Source: Candidatus Leptofilum gracile (GTDB lineage Bacteria; Chloroflexota; Anaerolineae; Promineifilales; Promineifilaceae). Taken from it: 64,000 nt of DNA. Shown piece by piece: positions 1 to 8,136 of this stretch. How positions within the stretch are numbered: the first letter of the stretch is position 1; every line of letters begins with the position of its first letter. Below the pieces are notes generated by a model, which saw nothing but the letters and a program-made list of their open reading frames with translations, was not told where the DNA came from and made no database searches. Position numbers and translations under genes: made by a program. The stretch spans positions 891,918-955,917 of the forward strand of contig JADJOJ010000007.1 of NCBI GenBank assembly GCA_016713825.1, written 5' to 3'.

Positions 1-151
1 ATGTGGGGTCTACCCGCCCCGAACACATCAGCCGGATGAGGCGAATGTTGGGCGGATATTTCACCCGCGCTGTGCCAGCCAGGTCGGCGGCGCGGTAGCT
101 GCACCAGTTACAGGTGAAGCCGATGATGATAGGTTCAAATTTTTCGCTCAT
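1..151 (-). CDS. mvhD: MvhD-like hydrogenase delta subunit, 5' part only
   Basis: The minus strand opens at an ATG at 149-151 and is still open at the window edge, giving 50 residues. It reads MSEKFEPIIIGFTCNWCSY and then a stretch with YPPNIRLIRLMCSGRVDP. The Cys-Asn-Trp-Cys and Met-Cys-Ser-Gly-Arg-Val-Asp motifs are those of the MvhD/FlpD family, a small [2Fe-2S] protein that passes electrons between HdrA and a hydrogenase or dehydrogenase. A Shine-Dalgarno-like AGAGGAAA lies just upstream. It follows hdrA on the same strand after a 128-bp gap that carries a heptamer repeat. The assignment rests on motif recall, and the C-terminal half lies outside the window. Confidence 0.85.
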   Translation of the reverse strand, partial: MSEKFEPIIIGFTCNWCSYRAADLAGTARVKYPPNIRLIRLMCSGRVDPT

Positions 152-167
152 GGTTTCCTCTTTTCTC

Positions 168-276
168 AGCGAGTAATCCGTAATCAGTAAACCGTGAACG
201 GTAATCGGTAAAACGAATGACTGATTACCGATTACCGATTACCGATTACCGATTACCGATTACCGATTACCGTTCC
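168..276. repeat. Heptanucleotide (GATTACC) tandem array with inverted arm
   Basis: Seven perfect consecutive copies of GATTACC run from 223 to 271. The left flank (about 171-213) carries the reverse-complement type (GTAATC, GGTAATCGG), so the whole element can fold back on itself. It fills most of the gap between hdrA and mvhD. The style matches the short tandemly repeated repetitive (heptamer) sequences known from cyanobacteria. Related GATTACC/AATTACC arrays occur at 4587-4632, 24309-24356 and 61972-62041. Confidence 0.9.
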
Positions 277-279
277 CCG

Positions 280-2316
280 CTACGCCGGTACCAGCTCGAT
301 CAAGTTGTTGGGCAAGCTAAAAGCCAGCAGCCCTTCAATCTGCGACATTACCTGCTCATTGCTAAAGCCAGACCCGCTGATGGCCCCGGCCGGGCAAGCT
401 GCCACGCAGGTGCCGCAGCCCTGGCAGAGCGCGTGATTGATCTCTGTTACCATCAAATCTTCGTGGAAGATGATGGCCCCAAACGGGCACAAATCGTTGC
501 AGATGCGGCAGCCGGAGCATTTTTGGGCGTCTACCGTCGCCCGCACTGGCTCCAGTTCAATCTCGCCCTTGTTGATGCGACTGAGCACGCGAGCTGCTGC
601 CGCCGACCCTTGGGCCACGCTGCTGGGGATGTCTTTAGGCCCCTGGGCCGCGCCCGCCACGTAGATGCCTTCGGTCATGGTGGCCACGGGGTCGAGCTTG
701 GGATGTTTTTCAATGAACCAGCCGTTGCTGCTGCACGAGATGCCAAATTTGTGGGCCACCTCGGCGGCATCGTGGCGCGGTTCCAGCCCCACAGCCAGCA
801 CCACCATATCTACGGGCACGCGCCGCTGCTTGCCTACCAGGGTATCTTCGGCCTGGACGATCAGCTTGCCTTCTTCGCCGGGCAGGCGGGCGGCATCGGT
901 AATTTCGGCCACGCGCCCCCGGATGAACAGGTTGCCTTCTTCCAGCAGCCGCTGGTAGAACTCGTCGTAATCTTTGTAGGCGGTGCGCATGTCGATGTAA
1001 AAGTTGTAGACGCGCGCGCCGGTGCGTTCTTTGACGAGGTGGGCAAATTTGAGGCTAGACATGCAGCAGATAACGGAGCAGTGGTTGTTGTAGTTGCGGT
1101 CGCGGCTGCCCACGCAGTGCACAATGGCGACTGATTCTGGCTTGCTGACGCCATCGCGCATGACGATGTCGCCGTTGGTGGGGCCAGCGGCGTTGCACAT
1201 GCGCTCAAATTCGACGGAGGTGAAGACATTGGCGAGACGGCCGTATCCATACTGTGGAATCCGGCGCGCATCAAAGGTATCAAAACCGGTCGCCAGGATG
1301 ATGTTGCCCACTGTCACCGTTTTGTACGTCACGGTTTGGCTGAAGTCGATGGCGTCGGTGGGGCACAGCTTCTCGCAGGCGCGGCATTTGCCCCGCAAAA
1401 AGTAGGTGCAGGTGTCGGGGTCAATGACCGGGTATTTGGGCACAGCTTGAGCGAACGGGGTGTAAACGGCCGTGCGATACCCCAACCCCGCCTCAAACAC
1501 CTCATCCACCACCTTTTTGGGGCACTTTTCCCAGCAGATGCCGCAGCCTGTACACAGATCGGTGTCTACGTAGCGCGGCTTTTGCTTGATGGTGACGGTG
1601 AAGTTGCCCACATAGCCATCCACCCGCTCCACTTCGCTCCAGGTGAGCAGCTCAATGTTGGGATGGTTGCCCGCCGTGACCATTTTGGGCGTCAAAATAC
1701 AGGCGGCACAATCCAACGTGGGGAACGTTTTGTCGAACTGGGCCATGTGGCCACCGATGGACGCTTCGCGCTCCACCAGGTACACCTTGTTGCCCGAATC
1801 GGCAATTTCCAGGGCAGCCTGAATGCCCGCAATGCCGCCGCCCACCACCAGCGTGTGCTCGTGGATGGGCACGTGCAGCGGCTCCAGTGGCTCATTTTTG
1901 ATCACCCGCTCCACACCGCCCGCCACCATCGCTTTGGCCTTGGCCGTGGCGGCGACCTTGTCGGTGTGCACCCACGAAACCTGCTCGCGAATGGAAACCA
2001 TTTCGCACAGATAGCCGTTCAATCCGGCCCGGTTGCAGGCGCCTCGGAAGGTTTGCTCATGCAGGTGAGGCGAACAGGCCGCCACCACCACGCGGGTCAG
2101 CCCCTGCTCTTGGATGTCTCGCTCGATCAGCTCTTGCCCCAGGCTGGAGCACATAAATTTGTAGTCGCGGGAAACGACCACGCCATCCTCACCCAGCGCG
2201 TCTTTAGACCAAACGGCAACATCTTCCACATCAACTGTGGCAGAGATGTTGGAACCGCAATGGCAAACATAGACGCCAATGCGTTCTTTGTCTTCGGCAT
2301 GTGTATCTTGGCTCAT
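280..2316 (-). CDS. hdrA: HdrA, FAD/iron-sulfur subunit of heterodisulfide reductase-like complex
   Basis: The product has 678 residues, close to the usual HdrA length of about 650-680. An N-terminal Cys-x-Cys motif (VYVCHCGSN) is followed by a Rossmann FAD site (VVGGGIAGIQ, about residue 156) and the diagnostic TLDCAACILTPKM segment. Four [4Fe-4S] cysteine clusters follow: CTGCGICWEKCP and a second set around CRACEKLCP in the middle, then CSGCRICNDLCP and CQGCGTCVAACP at the C-terminus. HdrA is the flavin subunit that performs electron bifurcation or confurcation in cytoplasmic HdrABC complexes. The start overlaps the hdrB stop by 4 bp (ATGA), so translation is probably coupled. The physiological electron donor is not in the window. 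The identification is firm. Confidence 0.96.
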   Translation of the reverse strand: MSQDTHAEDKERIGVYVCHCGSNISATVDVEDVAVWSKDALGEDGVVVSRDYKFMCSSLGQELIERDIQEQGLTRVVVAACSPHLHEQTFRGACNRAGLNGYLCEMVSIREQVSWVHTDKVAATAKAKAMVAGGVERVIKNEPLEPLHVPIHEHTLVVGGGIAGIQAALEIADSGNKVYLVEREASIGGHMAQFDKTFPTLDCAACILTPKMVTAGNHPNIELLTWSEVERVDGYVGNFTVTIKQKPRYVDTDLCTGCGICWEKCPKKVVDEVFEAGLGYRTAVYTPFAQAVPKYPVIDPDTCTYFLRGKCRACEKLCPTDAIDFSQTVTYKTVTVGNIILATGFDTFDARRIPQYGYGRLANVFTSVEFERMCNAAGPTNGDIVMRDGVSKPESVAIVHCVGSRDRNYNNHCSVICCMSSLKFAHLVKERTGARVYNFYIDMRTAYKDYDEFYQRLLEEGNLFIRGRVAEITDAARLPGEEGKLIVQAEDTLVGKQRRVPVDMVVLAVGLEPRHDAAEVAHKFGISCSSNGWFIEKHPKLDPVATMTEGIYVAGAAQGPKDIPSSVAQGSAAAARVLSRINKGEIELEPVRATVDAQKCSGCRICNDLCPFGAIIFHEDLMVTEINHALCQGCGTCVAACPAGAISGSGFSNEQVMSQIEGLLAFSLPNNLIELVPA

Positions 2317-3313
2317 GCGTCTGCCTCCTCGTCAACTTTACTGCCCATGCGGGGCATAGGCAGGCTGGGGTCATCTTTACGGCGGCGAGACGGCCGTTTC
2401 TCTTCCATCTCTTCCTCGGGTACAACCACCCCAATCTTGGCCAGCGCTTCACGGGCATCCACAAACTCTTTACCCAGCCCCAATTCCGGCGCATCGTGGC
2501 CAAAGGCCAACCCCATCAGCTGGGTAAAGTAGAGCACCGGCACGTGATAGTTGGTCTTAAAATGTTTGTTCATATCCCCCTGGTACGCATCCAGGTTGAG
2601 CTGGCACATGGGGCACAGCGTCACCAGCATGTCGGCCCGGTATTGGGCCGCCGCATCAATCAGGCGGCGAATCATCTCGTAGGCCACGGGTGGGCTGATT
2701 TGGGTCATGTGGCCACTGCAGCAATGCGTTTTCAGCGGAAAGTCGATGACGGTGGCCCCAGCGCCTGTAAAATTTCGTCCAGCGCCATCGGATATTCGGG
2801 GTTTTTGAACCGCTTGTTGGGGTCTGGGCGCACAATCATGCAGCCGTAGTAGGGGGCTACGCGCAGCCCTTTTAGCGGCTTCACCACCCGGTTGCGGATG
2901 TTGTCTAGCCCCACCTCGTTGTACACAATGTCTAGCAAATGGCGGATTTCCAGCGTGCCCGGCTGGTAGCTAAGCCCACCCGCCGCCAGGGCGTCGTTGA
3001 CCTGGGTATTGAGCTGTTCATCTTTGCGCAGGTAGCTTTCTGTTTTGGCCAGGTTGAGGTAGCAGGCGCTGCAACCCGCCACCACGGTGTTGGTGCCGTT
3101 GACCTGCTGCGAAGCCAGGGCCAGGTTGCGCCCAATGAGGGCGTGGGCGGGAATGCGATGAACGGCCGCATACTCCGTCGCGCCACAGCAGTTCCAATCC
3201 TGCACATCTTCCATTTCCACGTCGATGTCGTTTTGGATGGCGTTGAGCGAATCGAGATAAGGGCGGGCGCTGCGGGTCATGGAGCAGCCGGGGTAAAAGA
3301 GATATTTGCTCAT
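2313..3313 (-). CDS. hdrB: HdrB, CCG-domain subunit (one-base frameshift)
   Basis: The N-terminal part (3313 down to about 2750) reads MSKYLFYPGCSMTRSARPYL and carries the first CCG motif (WNCCGATEY ... GCSACYLNL). It then runs out of frame after ALG. The continuation in another frame reads ATVIDFPLKTHCCSGHMTQ and carries the second CCG motif (CPMCQLNL). Adding one G to the run of four Gs at about 2755 restores a single reading frame of about 333 residues. HdrB binds the non-cubane [4Fe-4S] clusters that reduce disulfides. The tail is unusually long and charged (EEEMEEKRPSRRRKDD). It overlaps hdrC by 4 bp and hdrA by 4 bp. The break is most likely a sequencing error because it lies in a homopolymer. 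Confidence 0.9.
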
Positions 3314-3897
3314 AACGTTTGCTCCTCTTCAATCGCTTTGGCCCGGTTGAGGATGGCTTGCAGCCCGGCCAGGCCGTCAATTTTGTGCGGAGTCAGGTCC
3401 ATGCGACCTTTGGTGAGCATGCCCAGCCCCATTTGGGCTTTGCCCAGCAGCTTCAGCGGCTGGTGGCGCAAATATTGGCGGGTGGCCAGGCCGAATTCGA
3501 AGGAACGGCCGTAATTTTCCACATACCCCACAAAGCTCCCGGCCAAATCGGGGCCTGCACTATCCTGGAATTTGCCAGCCCTGATGGCCATGCTCTTAAA
3601 GGTGTACATCAGGTCTGTGATGTGCACTTCCTGGGGGCAGCGCACCGTGCAGTAGTAGCAAGAAACGCAATACCAGGGCGTGTTGCTGGCCAACACTTCA
3701 TCCACCATTTCCGCCCGCACCATGGCAAACAGCTGGCGCGGCGTATGGTCCATATCTGGCCCCGAAGGGCAAGACCCGCCGCAGGTGCCACATTGAATAC
3801 ACATGATCAATCGGGCATCACCGGGCGTTATCCCCTCCACCAGCTCCATAAAGCTGGGGGGCGGTCCATTACGCGCAAGTTCAGGGGTTGTGGTCAA
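3310..3897 (-). CDS. hdrC: HdrC, iron-sulfur subunit
   Basis: The product has 195 residues with two [4Fe-4S] motifs, C33-x2-C36-x2-C39-x3-C43 (CIQCGTCGGSCP) and C77-x2-C80-x2-C83-x3-C87 (CVSCYYCTVRCP). These are typical of the HdrC electron-wire subunit that links HdrA to HdrB. The start codon is TTG, chosen because a perfect AGGAGG lies 7 bases upstream and no in-frame ATG is nearby. It is the first gene of hdrC-hdrB-hdrA-mvhD, with ATGA overlaps downstream. Transcription from the genes above is probably blocked by the terminator at 3987-4025, so a promoter for the hdr operon should lie in 3910-3986. Confidence 0.94.
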   Translation of the reverse strand: MTTTPELARNGPPPSFMELVEGITPGDARLIMCIQCGTCGGSCPSGPDMDHTPRQLFAMVRAEMVDEVLASNTPWYCVSCYYCTVRCPQEVHITDLMYTFKSMAIRAGKFQDSAGPDLAGSFVGYVENYGRSFEFGLATRQYLRHQPLKLLGKAQMGLGMLTKGRMDLTPHKIDGLAGLQAILNRAKAIEEEQTL

Positions 3898-3902
3898 AAG
3901 GC

Positions 3903-3909
3903 ACCTCCT
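3903..3909 (-). promoter_or_regulatory. Ribosome binding site deciding the TTG start of hdrC
   Basis: The minus strand reads AAAGGAGGTGCCTTTTTGACC in its core. AGGAGG sits an ideal distance before TTG at 3895-3897, which supports a TTG start for hdrC. Confidence 0.75.
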
Positions 3910-3986
3910 TTGTCAACAGGTAAGCGAAAATACCTGGCTGAGAAACAGTACAGTTGATTTCATGCAGGCAAACAGCACATTTGCCC

Positions 3987-4025
3987 AAAAAAAACAGCCT
4001 TTACCCAACCGGATAAAGACTGTTT
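3987..4025 (-). terminator. Rho-independent terminator ahead of hdr operon
   Basis: On the minus strand an imperfect stem (AAACAGTCTTTATCC / GGGTAAAGGCTGTTT, loop around GGTT) is followed directly by a run of eight Ts. It lies downstream of trpF and upstream of hdrC, so it should end the CPBP-CPBP-trpF transcript. Confidence 0.75.
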
Positions 4026-4311
4026 ACGCCAAAAGAATGGTTATTTGATTGATTTGTGTGTCGCAAAGGTGAGGTCGAGAAACAGGCAGGGAGTCCAACA
4101 AAGAGCCCACATTTAGTTGTGCATTGCTGGTTTTCTGCTTCACGATTTTCTGCCTTTTTTTAAGAGTGAACAAAAAGGGGGAAAAGCTATTTTTTAAATC
4201 TTCCGCCGTGAACCAGTGTAACACTGGGCGATTTTGATTCAGAAGTGACATTTGTCATAGGTGCATATGACACTTATCATTCGAACAATAAATAGTTCAA
4301 GGGCTTTAGTA
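4026..4311. other. Intergenic region, AT-rich, with small palindromes
   Basis: No convincing gene lies here. A minus-strand frame of 75 codons (4024-4251) has no recognisable family, no good ribosome site and overlaps the terminator, so I do not call it. At 4246-4276 two TGACA-type half sites (TGACATTTGTCA and TGACACTTATCA) lie close together and could be a regulator binding site. This is only a pattern observation. Confidence 0.4.
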
Positions 4312-5000
4312 TTAGTTTTGCTTATTTTCTGCTTTTGCCCGGCGAATAAAGGCGCGCACGAGGTCAGGGTCTTTTTGGCCGGGGCGGGCTTCTACGCCGC
4401 TGGCGACGTCTACGGCAAACGGCCGTACCAGCCGCACCGCCTCCGCCACGTTGTCCGCAGTCAGGCCCCCGGCCAGCATCAAACCGGGGATGGTTTGGGC
4501 CAGCTGGGCGCTCATTGCCCAATTGCCCGTCTCGCCCGTGCCGCCGCGCAGGGTGGGGTGGTAGGTGTCAATCAGCAAGCTGGGAGATTGGAGATTGGAG
4601 ATTGGAGACTGATTACCGATTACCTTACCGAATACCACTCGGCATCTGCTTCGGCTTCGGCCAGGCTGCTGGGGCGTAGGGCTTTGTAGCAACGGCCGTA
4701 AATCGGCGACTGTTCATCTCCCACCAAAAAGGGTACTTCTTCGCCGCTGAGCTGGGCCAGATCCAACCCTACTTCGTCCAGGATTTGGGCCATGCGCTCG
4801 CCCATTTCGTTGACAAACACGCCCACCAGCACCGGGCAGTTTGGCGCGGCCCGCACCGTTTGCACAATCTCCTTTGCTGTTTTTATGTCAACTGAACGCT
4901 TGCTGGGTGGGTAAAAGATAAAGCCCAGGTAGTCGGCTCCGGCGGCAACGGCCGTTTGCGCATCTGCCAGGTTGGTAATGCCACAAATTTTTACTTTCAT
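4312..5000 (-). pseudogene. trpF: Phosphoribosylanthranilate isomerase, interrupted by a heptamer repeat
   Basis: The N-terminal part from 5000 reads MKVKICGITNLADAQTAVAA, the TrpF hallmark (catalytic Cys in KICGIT), and ends at a TAA near 4617-4620 just after AEWYSVR. The C-terminal part resumes in another frame with LLIDTYHPTLRGGTG, the catalytic-Asp region, followed by LAGGLTADNVAEA and VDVASGVEARPGQKD, the phosphate-binding end. Between them lies a repeat of about 46 bp at 4587-4632. Together the two halves have the normal TrpF length of about 210 residues, so the repeat is additional sequence. TrpF catalyses the third step of tryptophan synthesis. No other trp gene is nearby. The ATG overlaps the CPBP stop (ATGA). 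It is either truly disrupted or frame-shifted within the repeat. Confidence 0.8.
4587..4632. repeat. Heptamer array inside trpF
   Basis: The plus strand reads three GATTGGA units, a GACT junction, then GATTACC and GATTACC-like units ending in TTACCG. The units are the same length as, and partly identical to, the array at 223-271. It sits between codons that belong together in trpF. Confidence 0.85.
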
Positions 5001-5770
5001 ATGGGTAATCCAGGAAACAGTTCCGCCAAGGCCAGCAGCGCATAAATCATCAGCACGGCAAAGCTGTTGGTGGTCATGTGAACCACAATTGGGATAAAGA
5101 GCGAGCGCGTGCGCTCGTAGGCAATGGCGTTCACTACGCCGATGACGGCGCTGGCGGCCACCACGCCGATGCTGTCGGCATGGGCCAGGCCAAAAATGGT
5201 GGCGCTGGCCAGCACCCGCAGCCAGATACGGCCGCTTTTGCCCCAAAACCAGGTGTGCAGCAGGCCACGAAAGTAGAGCTCTTCGGAAATGGGCACCAGA
5301 ATGCCTGCGCCCAGCAGCGTGGTTAAAAAGCCAAACCAGGTGAATTCCATCGCCCCGCCCATGATCAGGTCGCTGCGGGCTTGCAGGCTGTCCAGGTTGC
5401 CTTCAATGGCCCACTGCACCAAAAAGCCGAGCAAGGCGCGCCCCGGTAGCAGCAGAAGAGCCAATCCCACGCCGATGAGAAGCCACTGCCATTGGAATTT
5501 AAACGGCCGTATCCCTAATTCTGCCCAGCTCACCTTGCCCCGGCGCACGCCCAGCAGGTAGGTGGTGCCGCCCAGGCAGACAAAGTTGGCCAAAAAGAGC
5601 AAGAAGCTGGCTCCCGGACTCAGCTCCGTCACGGTCAGGCCAATCAGGCTAGAGACCAAAATGAACGAACCAAAGCCAACAATCAGGTAGCTCAGCAAAG
5701 CGAGCCAGCTTTGGGGTGCTGGATCGGCTGGGGCGGTTGGGGGGAACGGCCGTTCTTCACCATTAACCAT
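4997..5770 (-). CDS. CPBP (CAAX-like) intramembrane metalloprotease
   Basis: From the ATG at 5770 (MVNGEERPFPP) the product has 257 residues and about seven hydrophobic segments. The conserved CPBP motifs are present: EELYFRG (Glu-Glu with Arg, motif 1), FGLAHAD (His, motif 2) and HMTTN (motif 4). The earlier in-frame ATG at 5836 would add 22 residues that lie inside the upstream gene, so I prefer 5770, an 8-bp overlap with that gene. CPBP proteins are integral membrane proteases or protease-like processing factors, and the substrate cannot be told here. The N-terminus contains the ERP reading of the ACGGCCGT repeat. Confidence 0.88.
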   Translation of the reverse strand: MVNGEERPFPPTAPADPAPQSWLALLSYLIVGFGSFILVSSLIGLTVTELSPGASFLLFLANFVCLGGTTYLLGVRRGKVSWAELGIRPFKFQWQWLLIGVGLALLLLPGRALLGFLVQWAIEGNLDSLQARSDLIMGGAMEFTWFGFLTTLLGAGILVPISEELYFRGLLHTWFWGKSGRIWLRVLASATIFGLAHADSIGVVAASAVIGVVNAIAYERTRSLFIPIVVHMTTNSFAVLMIYALLALAELFPGLPI

Positions 5771-6708
5771 ATTCTTCACCTTCAAAACCAGGCTGGGCCG
5801 CCCGACCATGCCTGGCCGGGCCACGCCTGAACACAATGATATAAAACAGCCCGGCCATCACCCACAAAGAGACCAACCCGTACACCGGGTCCAGCTCTGT
5901 CACCATAAAAATCGATTCCGTTTGCAGGGCAGAGTTGGCGTAGTTGGCAAACAGCGCGGCGTATAAATTGTTGGCCGCGTGCGCCCCAATGGCCAGCTCA
6001 GCTGAATTGTCTCGCAGGGTGATGAGGGTAAACGCAGCCCCAAAACTCAGGTAAAAAAGCGGCAGCAAAATGGGGCTGGCCACCAGCTCTGGGTTGCCCA
6101 GGTGGGGCACCATGAACAAGATGCCATTCACCAGGCTCAACAGCCAGACGTTGCGCCCTGCGTGGCCGGTAGCTTGCAGCAGGTAGCCGCGAAAAAACAG
6201 CTCTTCGGCGGTGGTTTGCATGGGGGTGAGCAGCAGCACCACCAGGGCAAAGGGCACAAAGCGGCGCAGGTTGAAGACGACGGTGTAAATATTTGGGTGG
6301 AGCAAATATTCTACCAGGCTGGCCAGGGCCACCAGCAGCAGCCAAAGGCCAAAACCGTACCCGATGCGCCGCCAGTTTAGCTTTTTGGCAGGGGTGATGA
6401 GGCTGTGGAACGGCCGTCCATGCACAAACCGCACCGCGACAAACACCCCACAATCAACGCACCAAAACTCAAGTTCAGGGCCACATAATTCAGCAGCGGG
6501 TCGATGCCGGTAACAAAGCCTGTCTCTAGATTCACCACCGTATCCAGGTTCCCGTCTACAAAAGCCCACACCACCGGCACCAAAATGAAAAAGGAGCCCA
6601 CAATCAGCCAAAAAAGAGAACCAGGACGATGCCAAAAAAGTAGCGATACCACTCGGTGTGGCCCAAACGCACCTGGTCTAAAAATGAAGCGTGATGCTCG
6701 TTTGCCAT
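5763..6708 (-). CDS. CPBP intramembrane protease, second copy (two frameshifts)
   Basis: The likely start is ATG at 6708 (MANEHHASFLDQVRLGHTEW). The frame breaks near 6612 in a T run (one T short) and again near 6442 in a G run (one G short). After these corrections the chain reads continuously through SFGALIVGVFVAVRFVHGRP to the CPBP motifs AEELFFRG, FMVPHLGNPE and HAANN, about 315 residues. Both breaks are homopolymer length changes, so the gene is probably intact. It heads the CPBP-CPBP-trpF operon. The divergent gene at 6938 shares the promoter region 6709-6937. Confidence 0.8.
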
Positions 6709-6937
6709 ACAAATCTCTCAAAAATAATCGTTCATTGGCCGCCAGTACGGCGCACAAAATAATCATACCTCAGCCCCGAGCAAAAGGGCACTTTTATGAG
6801 CCGCACCTAAACAGAAGCCTATAACTTGGTTATAAAATGCCCCATTCTGGGCCAAACCCTTTTATCCTTCACCCGCTTTTTAAGCAGTTAACTACCGTTT
6901 GTAACGTAAATTTGTATTGGATTTTTAGGAGCATTTT

Positions 6938-7748
6938 ATGAACCTGAAGCACAAAGTTGTTCCGATTTTATTCCTTGTGGGCAGCCTGGGTCTAACCCTG
7001 CTGGGTTTGGTCTATACCGGGCAGCTAGAGGCGCAGAACGGCCGTCCCACTTCCACCAATCAGCACATCTTTCTACCTCTTGTCGCCAAAACGCTCGACT
7101 GCGGCATTCCCGATGCCAGCTACAGCAGCATTCCCATCGCCTCGGCGCCCACCACCCCCCCCGGCAGCCATTCACCCCGACATTAATCTCGCCGTTCGCG
7201 GCTACGAGCCCGTTTCTGTGCCCCTGAATCTGGTCAATTATGCAGGCAACAATGACCCCAACGCGCCGCAGTTAGATACTCTGTTTGCCCCGGCACGCGT
7301 GCCCAACTTCAGCAGCGCCCACCAAATTTACCGCTGGGACTGGGGCTGCAACTGCCGCCTGAACTTGATCGACAGCTGGCCCACCACCCTGCTGGGGATG
7401 GACACCGCCGTAGGGGAAGCGATCCATGTTCCAGACTCCGGCTACGACATCGGCGGCGGCAACGACGTGATGGTGCTCTACGCCACCGACAACCGCATTA
7501 CCCTCAAATACACTCGTGAAGACAATGTGGTGTATGGCTACACCATACACATTGAAGATGTGTGCGTGGATCCAGCGCTGGTGAGTTTGTACAACTCGCT
7601 GAATGCCGCGGGCCGTAGCCAGCTGCCAGCCTTGCCGGGGGGGCAAGCGTTTGGCCGCGCCGCAGGCAGCGAAATTAAAGTGTCTATTCGGGATACAGGG
7701 AGCTTTTTAGACCCGCGATCGCGCAAGGATTGGTGGCATTCGCAATAA
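6938..7748 (+). CDS. Secreted protein of unknown function (one frameshift)
   Basis: The ATG at 6938 follows TAGGAG with good spacing. Residues 1-32 form a signal peptide (MNLKHKVVPILFLVGSLGLT with a hydrophobic core), followed by a stretch ending FLPLVAK that is common at the start of exported proteins in this group. The frame changes in a run of eight Cs at about 7155-7162. Downstream the chain continues AIHPDINLAVRGYEPVSVPL to the stop at 7748, about 270 residues in total. The body is rich in Asp, Asn and Gly with two close Cys (WGCNCRLN), which suggests an extracellular beta-rich fold. I do not recognise a family. Confidence 0.7.
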
Positions 7749-7891
7749 CCACAGTTTTGGGCACTTGAGATTACTTTGTTAAACAAGTTTGGGTCTTTAG
7801 GATTTGGCAGGGTCAACCTGTTTTTTGCACCGAATTAGCCCGAATGAACGCTAATTTTCGTGATAATTCGCGTCAATTCGTTGCAAACCCC
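7749..7891. other. Intergenic flank of MITE-like element
   Basis: No gene is seen. It contains AATTCG-type repeats around 7832-7881 (AATTAGCCCGAATGAACG, TGATAATTCGCGTCAATTCG) of a kind often found between genes in environmental genomes. The left target-site copy TGCAAACCCC lies at 7882-7891. Confidence 0.5.
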
Positions 7892-8015
7892 CTGATTGAC
7901 TGACAAATCTCAGATTTCTACCGCAGAGGGCGCAAAGGACGCAGAGATTTCTCCTTCATTTTTCTCTGCGCTCTCTGCGTTCTTTGCGGTTAAATAAGTT
8001 TTGTCGGTCAATCAG
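7892..8015. mobile_element. MITE-like element, 124 bp, with terminal inverted repeats and 10-bp direct repeats
   Basis: Left end CTGATTGACTGACAAA (7892-7907) and right end TTTGTCGGTCAATCAG (8000-8015) are inverted copies with one mismatch in 16. The element is bracketed by the exact direct repeat TGCAAACCCC at 7882-7891 and 8016-8025, as expected for a target-site duplication. The interior is itself palindromic, with ACCGCAGAGGGCGCAAAGG against TCTGCGTTCTTTGCGGT. It has no coding capacity, so it would need a transposase in trans. Confidence 0.75.
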
Positions 8016-8136
8016 TGCAAACCCCAGGAAATCCCAAAGAGCCACAAGTTTTTATCACCTGCAAGATGAAGCCTTCGACGGGCTCGGGCCTGCGCGAGAA
8101 TGGCGGCAAGTTCAGAAAATTTCATTACAGAGTTTG

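Noticed and set aside
223..271. CRISPR array
   Set aside because: The units are contiguous heptamers without spacers, and no cas gene is near.
217..1134. Long plus-strand frame of 305 codons starting in the heptamer array
   Set aside because: It is antisense to hdrA and its first residues are only the repeat translated (TDYRLPI units). hdrA explains the region.
1336..2532. Plus-strand frame of 398 codons
   Set aside because: His-rich and Arg-rich shadow of hdrA and hdrB with no known motif.
2700..2760. Programmed frameshift or selenocysteine in hdrB
   Set aside because: The break is one G short in a G run, with no slippery heptamer or stem-loop, and the same error type occurs in unrelated genes.
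4587..4632. Simple phase-variable switch of trpF by heptamer copy number
   Set aside because: A TAA in the upstream frame lies in the first unit, so adding units after it does not restore reading. Only another base change could.
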